A stretch of DNA of 64,000 bases from Prauserella muralis (GCF_003202285.1 NZ_MASW01000002.1:62001-126000), one strand, 5' to 3'. Positions 7,925-17,250 are shown, counted from the first letter of the stretch. The notes: generated from the sequence alone by a model not told the origin. Translations and numbers: made by a program.

Positions 7925-8859
7925 CGACGACGACAGCGGCTCCTACGCCACCACCCGTCAGCGAGGCCGCGCCGGTCTCCGCGCCGCGCAGGCGCGCCAA
8001 TCCCTGGAAGCGCAGGGCTCCGCTGCTGCCCGCGCTGCTGTTCACCATCGCCGTCACGCAGGTGCCGTTCCTGGTCACGGTGTTCTACTCGTTCCAGTCG
8101 TGGAACCTCGTGCGGCCCGGATCCCAGCACTTCGTCGGTGTCCAGAACTACGTCGACGTGTTCGCCGACAGCCAGTTCCGGGGCGCGATGCTCAACACGG
8201 TCCTGCTCACCGTGGTGTGCGTGTTCGTCTCGATGCTGCTCGGGCTCGGCCTCGCGCTGCTGCTGGACCGCAAGTTCGTCGGCCGCAGCGTGGTGCGCAC
8301 GCTCATCATCACGCCGTTTCTCATCCTGCCCGCCGCGGGTGCGCTGCTGTGGAAGACGACGATGTTCGACCCGACGTACGGGCTGCTCAACGTCGGTTTC
8401 GGCGGCAACACCGACTGGCTGTCGGAGTTCCCGCTGGCCTCGGTGATGACGCAGGTGGTCTGGCAGTGGACGCCGTTCATGACGCTGCTGATCCTCGCCG
8501 GGCTGCAGGGGCAGTCGAAGGAGGTGCTGGAGGCCGCGCAGGTCGACGGCGCGGGCCGCTGGCGCACGTTCGCCTCCATCACGCTGCCGCAGCTGAGCCG
8601 CTACCTGCAGCTGGCGGCCCTGCTCGGCGCGATCTACATCGTGAACTCGTTCGACGCGATCTACCTGATGACCCAGGGCGGTCCGGGCACCGCCAGCACG
8701 AACCTGCCCTTCTACATCTACCAGCGCGCGTTCGAGGGCTTCGACGTCGGCCAGTCGTCGGCGATGGGCGTCATCGTCGTGGTGCTCACGCTCGTCGTCG
8801 CCACCTTCGCGCTGCGCCTGATGTTCCGGACCTTCGAGGTGAGCGGAGGAGTGAAATGA
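7921..8859 (+). CDS. ABC transporter permease (MalF-type)
   Basis: The protein has 312 residues with about six transmembrane segments, the first near residues 35-60. The inner-membrane coupling loop that docks the ATPase is visible as EAAQVDGAGRWRTFASITLPQL near 200. The ATG overlaps the binding-protein stop, and the ATG of the next permease overlaps its own stop. No ATP-binding subunit gene lies in the operon. In actinobacteria a shared MsiK-type ATPase encoded elsewhere often serves such importers, and that is the likely case here. Confidence 0.92.
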   Translation: MTTTTAAPTPPPVSEAAPVSAPRRRANPWKRRAPLLPALLFTIAVTQVPFLVTVFYSFQSWNLVRPGSQHFVGVQNYVDVFADSQFRGAMLNTVLLTVVCVFVSMLLGLGLALLLDRKFVGRSVVRTLIITPFLILPAAGALLWKTTMFDPTYGLLNVGFGGNTDWLSEFPLASVMTQVVWQWTPFMTLLILAGLQGQSKEVLEAAQVDGAGRWRTFASITLPQLSRYLQLAALLGAIYIVNSFDAIYLMTQGGPGTASTNLPFYIYQRAFEGFDVGQSSAMGVIVVVLTLVVATFALRLMFRTFEVSGGVK

Positions 8860-9665
8860 GGCTCGGCCGGGTCTCGCTGACCGCGTTCACGTGGCTGGTG
8901 GCGATTCTGTTCGTTTTCCCGCTGGTGTGGATGGTGCTGACGGCGTTCAAGCAGGAGGCCGACGCCTACACCGATCCGCCGAAGCTGTTCTTCTCCCCGA
9001 CGCTGGAGCAGTTCGCCGGCGTGTTCGAACGAGGGTTCCTGCCGTACCTGGCGAACTCGGGTTTCGTCACGGTCCTTTCGACCCTGGCGGTACTGGTGCT
9101 CGGCATTCCCGCCGCCTACGCACTGTCGATCGCGCCGGTCAAGGGCACGGGCAATGCGCTCGGCTTCTTCCTGTCCACCAAGATGCTGCCCATCGTCGCG
9201 GCGATCATCCCGCTCTACGTCATCTCCCAGAACGTGCAGTTGCTGGACAACGTGTGGGCACTGGTCATCCTCTACACCGCGATGAACCTGCCGCTGGCGG
9301 TGTGGATGATGCGGTCGTTCTTCCTGGAGGTGCCCAGGGAGATGATCGAGGCGGGAAGGGTGGACGGCGCGACGCTGCCCACGCTGCTGTCCCGGATCAT
9401 CCTGCCCGTCGTGGCCCCCGGGATCGCCGCGACGGCGCTGATCTGCGTGATCTTCTCGTGGACCGAGTTCTTCTACGCCATCAACCTCACCGCGGCGCGG
9501 GCCGGCACGGTGCCGGTGTTCTTGTCCGGGTTCATCACCAGCGAGGGGCTGTACTGGGCCCAGCTGTCGGCGGCGGCGCTGCTGGCGTCACTGCCCGTGA
9601 TGATCGTCGGCTGGATCGCGCAGAACCATCTCGTCCGTGGCCTGTCGATGGGCGCTGTCAAGTAG
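8856..9665 (+). CDS. ABC transporter permease (MalG-type)
   Basis: The protein has 269 residues, about six transmembrane segments and the coupling-loop motif EAGRVDGATLPTLLSRIILP near residue 165. The ATG start sits in an ATGA overlap with the preceding permease. It completes the uptake system of binding protein plus two permeases. It is the last gene of the operon; an 80-bp gap with no obvious T-rich terminator separates it from the methyltransferase gene. Confidence 0.92.
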   Translation: MRLGRVSLTAFTWLVAILFVFPLVWMVLTAFKQEADAYTDPPKLFFSPTLEQFAGVFERGFLPYLANSGFVTVLSTLAVLVLGIPAAYALSIAPVKGTGNALGFFLSTKMLPIVAAIIPLYVISQNVQLLDNVWALVILYTAMNLPLAVWMMRSFFLEVPREMIEAGRVDGATLPTLLSRIILPVVAPGIAATALICVIFSWTEFFYAINLTAARAGTVPVFLSGFITSEGLYWAQLSAAALLASLPVMIVGWIAQNHLVRGLSMGAVK

Positions 9666-9744
9666 CCCCGGGGCGGTGACGCGCAGTGCCGAAACCGCTA
9701 CGATGACGGGCAATCCGGGACGATGGTGAGGAGAGCGAATCTCG

Positions 9745-10569
9745 ATGTCCTCCGACAGCGCAGAGCAGACCGAGTCCGAGGTCGTCGTTCTCGACAACGG
9801 CGTGCCCACGGCGGCTCGGGTCTACGACGTCATGCTCGACGGCAAGGACAACTACGCGATCGACAGGCGGGTCGCGGAGGCGAGCCTGGCGGTGATGCCG
9901 GAGCTCAAGGAGATCGCCATCCACAACAGAGCGATCCTGCATCGTGTGGTGCGTCATCTCGCCGCCGACGAGGGCATCACGCAGTTCCTCGACCTCGGTT
10001 CGGGGCTGCCGACCGTGCGCAACACCCACGAGGTGGCGCAGGACGCCAACCCCGAGGCCAAGGTCGTGTACGTCGACATCGACCCGATCGTGCTCGCGCA
10101 CGGCAGGGCGTTGCTGCAGGACAACCCCAACACCCGGGTCGTCACCGCGGACATCCGCAAGCCCGCCGAGGTGCTCGCGCACCCGGACGTGCAGGAGATG
10201 ATCGACTTCAGCAAGCCGGTGTGCGTGATGCTGTGCGGCATCCTGCACCACATCCTCGACGAGGAGGACCCGGAGGGAATCGTCAAGGCCCTCCGCGAGG
10301 CCGTTCCGTCCGGTTCCTACTTCTTCATCACGAATTTCACGCGATTGAGTGATTCTCCGGAGAGCGAGGAGCTGGAGCGGGTCCTGTTGTCGCAGCTCGG
10401 CACGGGCCGGGTGCGCACGCCGGAGGAGCTGGAGCGGTTCTTCGACGGCCTGGAGATCCTGCCCCCGGGCATCGTGCCGCTGCCGTTGTGGCGCCCGGAC
10501 GAGATCGTCACCGACGCGACGACCATCGGCGTCCGGTTCATGACCGGCGGAGTCGGCATCAAGCGCTGA
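9745..10569 (+). CDS. SAM-dependent methyltransferase, Methyltransf_19 type
   Basis: The protein has 274 residues and resembles the actinobacterial Methyltransf_19 (PF04672) group. The SAM site is FLDLGSGLPT near residue 82, followed by VVYVDIDPIVLAHG, the acidic residues that hold the ribose. The N-terminus carries the family signature ARVYDVMLDGKDNY. Substrates of this family are mostly unknown. A GAGGAG lies upstream of the ATG. A second, frameshifted family member sits at 16446-17250, so this gene is the intact paralogue. Confidence 0.88.
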   Translation: MSSDSAEQTESEVVVLDNGVPTAARVYDVMLDGKDNYAIDRRVAEASLAVMPELKEIAIHNRAILHRVVRHLAADEGITQFLDLGSGLPTVRNTHEVAQDANPEAKVVYVDIDPIVLAHGRALLQDNPNTRVVTADIRKPAEVLAHPDVQEMIDFSKPVCVMLCGILHHILDEEDPEGIVKALREAVPSGSYFFITNFTRLSDSPESEELERVLLSQLGTGRVRTPEELERFFDGLEILPPGIVPLPLWRPDEIVTDATTIGVRFMTGGVGIKR

Positions 10570-10578
10570 CCGCGCCGT

Positions 10579-11415
10579 TCACCGGATGATCGCGAGCAGG
10601 CTGGTCGCTGTCTCCGCGAGGCTTCGGTCGCCGACGAGGGTCGCCTGTGCTCGCGCCTGTTCCGCCGTCCGGCCCCTGCTGGCCAGGCGCCAGAGCGTGT
10701 GCTGATCCATCGTCACGGTGGCTGCGGGGTCTGTCGACGTCGCGCCGGTGGTGACTCGCCAGCGGCCGTCGTCGTGGATGGCGGTCCACACTCCGCCGGC
10801 TGGACCAGTGACCTGGAATCGCAGGGTGGTGCCGTCCTGGCGTGGTTCGGCGGCGAGCGTGCTGGGCAAGGCCCGCAGGAACGTGTCCACCACGGGGCCG
10901 AGCAGTTCTGGCTGGTCGGCGCCGGGTCGTGTGACCGCGTCCCGGATCTGTTGCTGGTGTACCCAGAACTCGGTGTACTCGCGGGCGATGTCGAGCCACG
11001 CCGGGCTCGGTAGGTCCGTCGCCGCCCACGACACGTCGAGATCGGCGGCGTCGTGGAGGTTCCGCTCCGCCCACAGCGCGTCGAGCTGCGGGCCCAGGTG
11101 CGTGAGCAGGTCGATCAGCACCCGAGGGCTGCATTGCCGCGCGGCGCTGACGAACTCCTCGTTGATACGGGCGATGAAGGCGGGGAGCGACTCGCCAGGG
11201 TGGAACCCGGCGCCGTGGTGGCCGTCGCGGCTTCCGGAAAGCCTGCGAACGTAGTCGTTGACGAGGTGAGCCACGACGTCGTGCACGTCCCAGCCGGGAC
11301 AGATCGTCGGCTTGGCCCAGTCGGAGCGATCGAGCGAGCCGAGCAGCTCGAGCAGGGCGAAACGTTCCCGGGGGAACAGCGGCCGGACATCGACCGGGGG
11401 CCCGAAGATCGTCAT
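10579..11415 (-). CDS. Mycothiol-dependent maleylpyruvate isomerase-like (DinB-fold) protein
   Basis: The protein has 278 residues. The N-terminal half is a DinB/MDMPI metal-binding helical bundle: WDVHDVVAHLVND near residue 50 supplies one histidine pair, and EFWVHQQQIRDAV near 160 supplies another. The C-terminal part resembles the SCP2-like MDMPI C-terminal domain. Family members use mycothiol, the actinobacterial low-molecular-weight thiol, as cofactor, but the substrate is rarely known. The gene converges with the methyltransferase 10 bases away and is divergent from a small membrane protein. Confidence 0.82.
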   Translation of the reverse strand: MTIFGPPVDVRPLFPRERFALLELLGSLDRSDWAKPTICPGWDVHDVVAHLVNDYVRRLSGSRDGHHGAGFHPGESLPAFIARINEEFVSAARQCSPRVLIDLLTHLGPQLDALWAERNLHDAADLDVSWAATDLPSPAWLDIAREYTEFWVHQQQIRDAVTRPGADQPELLGPVVDTFLRALPSTLAAEPRQDGTTLRFQVTGPAGGVWTAIHDDGRWRVTTGATSTDPAATVTMDQHTLWRLASRGRTAEQARAQATLVGDRSLAETATSLLAIIR

Positions 11416-11445
11416 GTCGTCATGGTGGCGGATGCTCCGGGTGTT

Positions 11446-11466
11446 GGCGCGATCGAATTTCGCGCC
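11446..11466. promoter_or_regulatory. Inverted repeat in a divergent intergenic region
   Basis: GGCGCGA (11446-11452) and TCGCGCC (11460-11466) form a 7-bp perfect inverted repeat around a 7-base AT-richer centre. It lies 31 bp upstream of the leftward mycothiol-enzyme gene and 78 bp upstream of the rightward membrane-protein gene. It could be an operator. No regulator gene is adjacent, so the assignment is tentative. Confidence 0.35.
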
Positions 11467-11543
11467 CGGAACTTGACGCCGATTTCACATCCCGTGGGAA
11501 CCCGCCGACCCGTCCACGGGCGTCGGAAAGGCGAGGTGATCGG

Positions 11544-12005
11544 ATGCCGGGCAAGACCGCAAAGCGTGACCGGCCGAAGGGGCTCTACGTCCACGAGGTC
11601 AAGCTCTCCCTGCGTAACAACGCCGGGGCCTACGGCTACTCGGTGATGATCACCTGCTCGCTGGCGATGCTCTCGACCGTCCACAGCACGCCGGAACCAG
11701 GGCAGATCTTCCTGTTCGTGCTCGGCGGCGGCGCCAGCTTCCTGCTGGTCGAGGCCATCGCCACCAGCGGCTTCCGCCGTTCGCTGCAGTCCGGCGAGAG
11801 CACCACGGTGGTGGCACTCGGCACCGCGCTGAGCGCCCTGTCCATCTCCGTCGGCGTCGGTGCGGCGTGGCTGGTGGCCGTCCTGCTGCCGGTGACGCTG
11901 GGCTGGTTCGTCGCCTCGTTCGCCGCGTCCGTGGTGTATCTGCTGCTGTCCGCGCTGGAGATGGGCTTCGCCCGTCGCGTCGAGGAGGCGCGCAACGTCG
12001 AGTGA
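11544..12005 (+). CDS. Small integral membrane protein of unknown function
   Basis: The protein has 153 residues. A basic N-terminus (MPGKTAKRDRPKGLYVHEVKL) is followed by four predicted transmembrane segments near residues 32-48, 52-70, 85-110 and 112-135. A short charged tail (RRVEEARNVE) is probably cytoplasmic. An AGGTGATCGG stretch precedes the ATG. I do not recognise a family. It converges with the AI-2E-type transporter, whose stop lies 3 bases away. Confidence 0.75.
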   Translation: MPGKTAKRDRPKGLYVHEVKLSLRNNAGAYGYSVMITCSLAMLSTVHSTPEPGQIFLFVLGGGASFLLVEAIATSGFRRSLQSGESTTVVALGTALSALSISVGVGAAWLVAVLLPVTLGWFVASFAASVVYLLLSALEMGFARRVEEARNVE

Positions 12006-12008
12006 GCG

Positions 12009-13079
12009 TCAGGTCTGCTCGCGGGCCCGGTGCTCGGCCACCGTGAGTACCACTGCCCGGAACGCGGCGACCACGGGAACGGCGAACAGCACCCCCGCGA
12101 TGCCGCCTTCCGTGCCGCCGACGACCAGCGCCAGCAACACGATCACCGGATGCAGGCGGGAGACGTTGCCCTGCAGGATCGGCTGCAGCACCTGCCCCTC
12201 CAGTTGCTGCACGGCGAGCACGACGCCGAGAATGATGAGCGCGGAGACCCAGCCGTTGCTCACCAGGGTGACGGCGACCGCGAGGAACCCGGACACCACG
12301 GCGCCCACGTAGGGCACGAAACCGCCGAGGAACACGAGCGCGGCCAGCGGCACGGTCAGCGGTACGCCGACCACGGCCAGCCCGATGCCGATGCCGATGG
12401 CGTCGATGAGTGCCACGAGGGCGGTCACCCACACGTACTGGACGATGCCGTGGAAGGCGCGCCGGCCCGCCTGGTCGACCATCTCCCGGGCGCCGGGCCG
12501 CCACAGCCGCAGGATGCCGTGCCACATCTTCGGGCCGTCGTAGAGGAACATCAGTAGCAGCACCAGGGCCAGCAGCAGGCCGACGAGCACGGAACCGACG
12601 GTGGTGAACGCGCCCATCGCCTGTGACACGACGGCGGACTGGTTGCCCTCCAGCCACTGCCGCACCCGATCGAGCAGGTTTCCTCCAAGGTGGAACGGGC
12701 TGCCGGCGAGCCACTGCTGGATCTGGCCGATGCTCTCCGAAACCCGCTGCCGCAGCTCGTCCCAGCCCTGGATGATGGCGATGACGACGAACGTGACGAT
12801 GCCGCCCGCGACGACCAGCCCGGCCAGCAGTGCGGCGAACGCCGCCAGCGGCCGGGGCCAGCGATGCCTGCAGAGCCAGCCGACGAGAGGTTCCAGCATC
12901 GCGGTGAGCAGCAGGGCGACGAGCAGCGGGATCAGCACGTAACTGAGGTGCTGTACCACGTTGCGCAGGGCCCACAGCAGGACGAGCACCACGAGCAGCT
13001 GCACCGAGACGATCGCCGCGCGGCGCAGTGTGCCCGAGGTCAGCCGGATACGCGGTTCCGGATCGGATGCTTGGTCCAC
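12009..13079 (-). CDS. AI-2E/PerM-family membrane protein
   Basis: The protein has 356 residues with seven to eight hydrophobic segments. It contains the family's long periplasmic or cytoplasmic amphipathic stretch around residues 95-150 (WDELRQRVSESIGQIQQWL). The conserved C-terminal half includes VPLTVPLAALVFLGGFVPYVGA and the end motif GILFAVPVVAAFR-like. Members export or transport small molecules or ions; the original AI-2 role applies to few of them. The GTG start has only a distant GGGAGG, so the exact start is uncertain. A stress-type promoter for the divergent gene lies upstream. Confidence 0.85.
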   Translation of the reverse strand: MDQASDPEPRIRLTSGTLRRAAIVSVQLLVVLVLLWALRNVVQHLSYVLIPLLVALLLTAMLEPLVGWLCRHRWPRPLAAFAALLAGLVVAGGIVTFVVIAIIQGWDELRQRVSESIGQIQQWLAGSPFHLGGNLLDRVRQWLEGNQSAVVSQAMGAFTTVGSVLVGLLLALVLLLMFLYDGPKMWHGILRLWRPGAREMVDQAGRRAFHGIVQYVWVTALVALIDAIGIGIGLAVVGVPLTVPLAALVFLGGFVPYVGAVVSGFLAVAVTLVSNGWVSALIILGVVLAVQQLEGQVLQPILQGNVSRLHPVIVLLALVVGGTEGGIAGVLFAVPVVAAFRAVVLTVAEHRAREQT

Positions 13080-13132
13080 GCCACCGGTTTGCCCGGCGGC
13101 CTCCCGCGGAAACCCGGCGCTCGGGTGGTGCC

Positions 13133-13157
13133 GTTTGCCTGGGCTCGCACGGGGTAG
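13133..13157 (+). promoter_or_regulatory. SigB/SigF-like promoter for the DUF3040 gene
   Basis: GTTT at 13133-13136 and GGGTAG at 13152-13157 are separated by 15 bases. This matches the GTTT-N14-17-GGGTA pattern of actinobacterial general-stress sigma factors. The -10 element is about 54 bases upstream of the DUF3040 start. Similar elements precede several small genes near 37 kb. Confidence 0.55.
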
Positions 13158-13210
13158 TCAGTTCGCATCGACCACGTCCCGCGTGAAGTCCGGATGCCCG
13201 AGGAGCCGCG

Positions 13211-13510
13211 ATGCTGAGTCACCACGAAAGGCAGGAGCTCGAGCGTATACAGCACTGGTTCGAACTCGACGATCCCGATCTGGCGCAGGCGCTCGGCCAG
13301 GGCACCACGCCGTCGGCCGCGCGGGGGCGAGGCCGGATCTCCCGGTTCGCCATCGACGCACTGGCCGCGGTGGTCATCGTGCTGGGGATCGTGACTCTCA
13401 ACTTCGGACTGCTCTTCCTCGGCGCGCTGGTGCTCGCCGTGGCGGCCTGCCTGCACGTGTCCGGCTGGCCGTCCTCCGAGCGGGGCGAGCGCCGGGGGCT
13501 CGCCGAGTAG
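13211..13510 (+). CDS. DUF3040-type small membrane protein
   Basis: The protein has 99 residues. The N-terminal motif MLSHHERQELERIQHWFELDDPDLA is the signature of DUF3040 proteins, common in actinobacteria. Two hydrophobic segments follow (about residues 48-62 and 65-85), and the tail is charged. The function is unknown. The stress-sigma-like promoter upstream suggests induction in stationary phase or under osmotic stress. It converges with purC. Confidence 0.85.
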   Translation: MLSHHERQELERIQHWFELDDPDLAQALGQGTTPSAARGRGRISRFAIDALAAVVIVLGIVTLNFGLLFLGALVLAVAACLHVSGWPSSERGERRGLAE

Positions 13511-13519
13511 CGGCGTCGC

Positions 13520-14368
13520 CTACGCCGGCCGGCCCCACGTGTTGCCCGTGATGCGTTCGTACACCTCGGCGTAGCGGGCGCGCGTGGCCTCCACGACGTC
13601 GGGAGGCACCTCGGGTCCCGGCGGGGTCCTGTCCCAGCCGGTGCCGGTCGCCCAGTCGCGGACGAACTGCTTGTCGAAGGAGAACTGCGGGCGGCCGGGC
13701 TCCCACTGGTCGGCGGGCCAGAACCGCGACGAGTCCGAGGTCAGCACCTCGTCGCCGAGGGTCAGCACGCCGTCCTCGTCCAGGCCGAACTCCAGCTTGG
13801 TGTCGGCGACGATGATGCCCCTCGCGGCGGCGTGCTCGGCACCCGCGCGGTAGATGTCGAGCGTGAGCGCGCGCAGGCGCTCAGCGAGGTCGCCGCCGAC
13901 CTGGGCGACCACGTCGTCGAAGGTGATGAACTCGTCGTGGCCGACATCGGCCTTGGTCGTCGGCGTGAAGATCGGCTCCGGCAGGCGGCTGCCCTCCTGC
14001 AGCCCCTCGGGCAGCGCGACCCCGGACACCGTGCCGTTGGCCTGGTACTCGCGCAGGCCGAGGCCGGTGAGGTAGCCGCGCGCGATGCACTCCACCTTCA
14101 CCATGTCCAGCGGCTTGCAGCGGATGGCCCGGCCGGCGAACTCCGGCGGTACCTCGGTGGCCGAGAGCACGTGGTTGGGCACGACGTCGCGCAGGCGATC
14201 GAACCACCACAGCGAGAGCTGCGTGAGAAGAGCACCCTTGCCGGGAATCGGCGTCGGCAGTGTCACGTCGTAGACCGAAACCCGGTCGGAGGCGACGAGC
14301 AGGATGTCCCCGCCGTCTTCGTAGAGGTCCCGGACCTTGCCGGCGTGGATGTGCTTCACGCCCGACAT
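13520..14368 (-). CDS. purC: Phosphoribosylaminoimidazole-succinocarboxamide synthase
   Basis: The protein has 282 residues and is the SAICAR synthetase of de novo purine synthesis. It joins CAIR and aspartate with ATP. Family motifs are clear: HIHAGKVRDLYE at the start, LLVASDRVSVYDV near 25, the CIARGYLTGLG motif near 105, and DTKLEFG followed by SSRFWP near 190-215. The ATG at 14366-14368 matches the usual family N-terminus; a 26-residue upstream extension is probably untranslated. It stands alone, not in a pur operon, in this window. Confidence 0.96.
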   Translation of the reverse strand: MSGVKHIHAGKVRDLYEDGGDILLVASDRVSVYDVTLPTPIPGKGALLTQLSLWWFDRLRDVVPNHVLSATEVPPEFAGRAIRCKPLDMVKVECIARGYLTGLGLREYQANGTVSGVALPEGLQEGSRLPEPIFTPTTKADVGHDEFITFDDVVAQVGGDLAERLRALTLDIYRAGAEHAAARGIIVADTKLEFGLDEDGVLTLGDEVLTSDSSRFWPADQWEPGRPQFSFDKQFVRDWATGTGWDRTPPGPEVPPDVVEATRARYAEVYERITGNTWGRPA

Positions 14369-14444
14369 CGTAAGGGCCGGGGGATTGCCCGCAGCCACTT
14401 CGGGTAGCCGGTGGCCGAGCGGCGGCAGCGAGCGAGGAGGCGAC

Positions 14445-16235
14445 ATGGCCGAGACGGTGGCCGACCAGGTCGTGCGGCGGCTGGGGGAGTGGGGCGTCGA
14501 GCAGGTGTTCGGCTACCCCGGGGACGGGATCAACGGCATCCTGGCCGCCTTCGGCCGCGCCGACAACCAGCCCCGGTTCGTCCAGTCCCGGCACGAGGAG
14601 ATGTCGGCGTTCCAGGCCGTCGGCTACGCCAAGTTCAGCGGCGAGGTGGGGGTGTGCCTGGCCACCTCCGGTCCCGGAGCCATCCACCTGCTCAACGGGC
14701 TCTACGACGCCAAGCTCGACCACGTGCCGGTGGTGGCGGTCGTCGGCCAGACCGCCCGCAGCGCCATGGGCGGCAGCTACCAGCAGGAGGTGGACCTGCA
14801 GCCGCTGCTGAAGGACGTGGCCGGCGCCTACCTGGTGGAGGTCAACGTCGCCGAGCAGCTGCCCAACGCCCTCGACCGCGCGTTTCGCGCCGCCAGGGCC
14901 CGGCAGGCGCCCACCGCTGTCATCGTGCCCGCCGACCTGCAGGAGGAGGAGTACAGTCCGCCGGAGCACGAGTTCAAGCACGTACCCTCCAGCCCGCCGA
15001 GCACGCCGCATTCGGTGCTGGTGCCGCCGGAGGACGAGCTGGCACACGCCGCCGCCGTGCTCAACGCGGGGCGCAAGGTCGCGATACTCATCGGCCAGGG
15101 CGCGCGCAACGCCGCCGAGGAGGTCCGGCACGTCGCGGACGTGACCGGCGCCGGGGTGGCGAAGGCGTTGCTCGGCAAGGACGTGCTCCCCGACGACCTG
15201 CCCTACGTCACCGGCGCGATCGGCCTGCTCGGCACGCGCCCGAGCTACGAGCTGATGCGTGACTGCGACACGCTGCTGATCGTCGGCTCCAACCTGCCGT
15301 ACTCGCAGTTCCTGCCCGAGTTCGGCCAGGCGCGGGCCGTGCAGATCGACATGGACGAGAGCGTGCTCGGCATGCGCTACCCGACCGAGGTCGGGCTGGT
15401 GGGAGAGGCCAAGGCCACGCTGCGGGCTCTGCTGCCGCTGCTGGACCGGCACGAGGAGCGTTCCTGGCGGGAGACGATCGAGGGCAACGTCGCGTCGTGG
15501 TGGGAGACGATGGAGCAGCAGGCCATGCTCGACGCGAAGCCGGTGAACCCGATCCGCGTCGTGCACGAGCTGTCGCCGCGCCTCCCCGAGGACGCGATCG
15601 TCACCGCCGACTCGGGTTCGTCGACCAACTGGTACGCCCGCAACCTCCGGATGCGCGGGCGCATGCGCGGCTCCCTCTCCGGGTCGCTGGCCACGATGGG
15701 CCCGGCGGTGCCCTACGCCATCGGCGCCAAGTTCGCCTTCCCCGACAGGCCGGTGGTCGCGCTCGCGGGCGACGGTGCGATGCAGATGAACGGACTGGCG
15801 GAACTGATCACCATCGCGCGGTACCACCGGCTGTGGAGCGACCCGCGGCTGGTGGTGTGCGTCTTCCACAACAACGACCTCAACCAGGTGACGTGGGAAC
15901 TGCGGGCAATGGGCGGCGCGCCGAAGTTCGAGGAGTCACAGTCGCTGCCCGAGGTGTCCTACGCCGACTTCGCCGCGAGTCTCGGGCTGGAGGCCGTGTC
16001 CGTGGACGACCCTGCGGAGCTCGGCGCCGCGTGGGACCGGGTGCTCGCCGCTGACCGCCCGGCGGTGCTCGACGTGCGCTGTGATCCCGAGGTGCCACCG
16101 ATCCCGCCGCACGCGACGTTCGAGCAGGTGAGGTCGACGACCCAGGCCCTGCTCTCCGGCGACCCGAACGCCTGGCACGTGCTGGTGCAGGGCGCGAAGA
16201 CCAAGGCGCAGGAGCTCCTGCCCGGCGGTCGCTGA
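14445..16235 (+). CDS. Thiamine-diphosphate enzyme, pyruvate-oxidase-like
   Basis: The protein has 596 residues with the three-domain ThDP-enzyme plan. The N-terminal pyrimidine domain holds the activating Glu in QSRHEEMSAFQA (near 52). A central FAD/nucleotide-fold domain follows. The C-terminal ThDP-Mg site is GDGAMQMNG, then FHNNDLNQ about 25 residues later. The sequence resembles PoxB-type pyruvate:quinone oxidases more than acetolactate synthase, and no small-subunit gene follows. GAGGAGG precedes the ATG. A weak GATT-N15-GGGTAG element at 14383-14407 hints at stress-sigma control. A rho-independent terminator follows. Confidence 0.85.
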   Translation: MAETVADQVVRRLGEWGVEQVFGYPGDGINGILAAFGRADNQPRFVQSRHEEMSAFQAVGYAKFSGEVGVCLATSGPGAIHLLNGLYDAKLDHVPVVAVVGQTARSAMGGSYQQEVDLQPLLKDVAGAYLVEVNVAEQLPNALDRAFRAARARQAPTAVIVPADLQEEEYSPPEHEFKHVPSSPPSTPHSVLVPPEDELAHAAAVLNAGRKVAILIGQGARNAAEEVRHVADVTGAGVAKALLGKDVLPDDLPYVTGAIGLLGTRPSYELMRDCDTLLIVGSNLPYSQFLPEFGQARAVQIDMDESVLGMRYPTEVGLVGEAKATLRALLPLLDRHEERSWRETIEGNVASWWETMEQQAMLDAKPVNPIRVVHELSPRLPEDAIVTADSGSSTNWYARNLRMRGRMRGSLSGSLATMGPAVPYAIGAKFAFPDRPVVALAGDGAMQMNGLAELITIARYHRLWSDPRLVVCVFHNNDLNQVTWELRAMGGAPKFEESQSLPEVSYADFAASLGLEAVSVDDPAELGAAWDRVLAADRPAVLDVRCDPEVPPIPPHATFEQVRSTTQALLSGDPNAWHVLVQGAKTKAQELLPGGR

Positions 16236-16253
16236 CTCGCGGCACCACCGTCC

Positions 16254-16292
16254 AAAGCGGCGTAGCGCGCTACGACGCGGCGTGCCGCTTTT
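16254..16292 (+). terminator. Rho-independent terminator after the ThDP enzyme
   Basis: AAAGCGGC (16254-16261) pairs with GCCGCTTT (16284-16291), and T residues follow. The 22-base loop contains its own 12-bp palindrome, GTAGCGCGCTAC (16262-16273), so a nested hairpin can form. The element begins about 19 bases after the stop codon. Confidence 0.75.
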
Positions 16293-16445
16293 CCTTGCGT
16301 GGTACCGGAAAACGATGTCATCCGGCAGAATGGCATGGTGTGCCCGCGCCTGGATTCCGCTGCCGTTCGCAGTAGAATCTGGTGCCCTGTGTGGCGGACA
16401 TAGCCGGGACCGAAGCGGGTCGTGACCCGAGGAGGCGTACTCAGA

Positions 16446-17250
16446 GTGGCACTCCCCGTCGAGACCGAAGGCCAGAACGGCTCTGGCCAGCCGAGCATCG
16501 CGCGCATCAACGACTGCTGGCTGGAAGGAGCGCACCACTCGGAGGATGATCGGGAGTTCGCCAACCGCATCGCGTTGTGCGCTCCGCAGATTCCGTACCT
16601 CGTGCGGGAGTCACGCGAGCTGCTCCGCCGCATGACGACGCACCTGCTCGCTCAGGGAGTACGCCAGTTCCTCGACCTGGGCTCCGGCATCCCGACCCTC
16701 GGGCACGTGCACGAGGGTCGCCCAGAAACAGGGTGTGGACGCGCGGGTTCTGTATGTGGATCTGGAGCCCTCGGTTGCCGCCGACGGTGCCACGATCCTC
16801 GAAGGCGACGACAACGCCGCCTATCTCTGCGCCGACGTCCGCGACGCGGAGGCGATTCTCGGCTCCGCCGAGGCCCGCAGGCTGTTCGATCTCGACCAGC
16901 CTCTCGCCGTGCTGTTCATCGAGACGCTGCTGTACCTGTCCGACTCCGAGAATCCGGCGTACGTGGTCAGGTCCTATGTCGACCGGCTGCCCTCCGGCAG
17001 CTACGTGGGTATCGTGCATTTCAGCGAGGACGAGGAACTGGCCAACGGGCTCGGGCTGTTCAGCAGGATGTTCGGCACCCCGCCTGCCGTCACGCTGCGC
17101 GACGGTGACCGCGTGGTCGAGTTCCTCGATGGCCTCGACGTCGAGGATCCGGGTGTCGTGCCGGTGCCGCTGTGGAAGCCGGAGGCGGAAGGCCTCGTCA
17201 AGAACCCGGACCGGGTGCCGGTGCACGCCGGGCTCGGTCGCAAGCCCTGA
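16446..17250 (+). pseudogene. Frameshifted Methyltransf_19-type SAM methyltransferase
   Basis: The first 90 codons (GTG at 16446, 10 bases after GGAGG) encode the family N-terminus through FLDLGSGIPTLGHVHE. The frame then turns to unrelated sequence. The continuation (DARVLYVDLEPSVAADG through the end at 17250) is in the next frame. Removing one G from the GGG at 16715-16717 restores a continuous protein of about 267 residues that aligns end to end with the intact homologue at 9745. Everything else looks conserved, so this is either a recent inactivation or a sequencing error in a G run. Confidence 0.8.

Noticed and set aside
14445-16235. Acetolactate synthase large subunit (ilvB)
   Set aside because: No small-subunit gene or branched-chain amino-acid operon follows. 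The motifs fit a PoxB-type pyruvate oxidase better, although the group is not settled without a tree.
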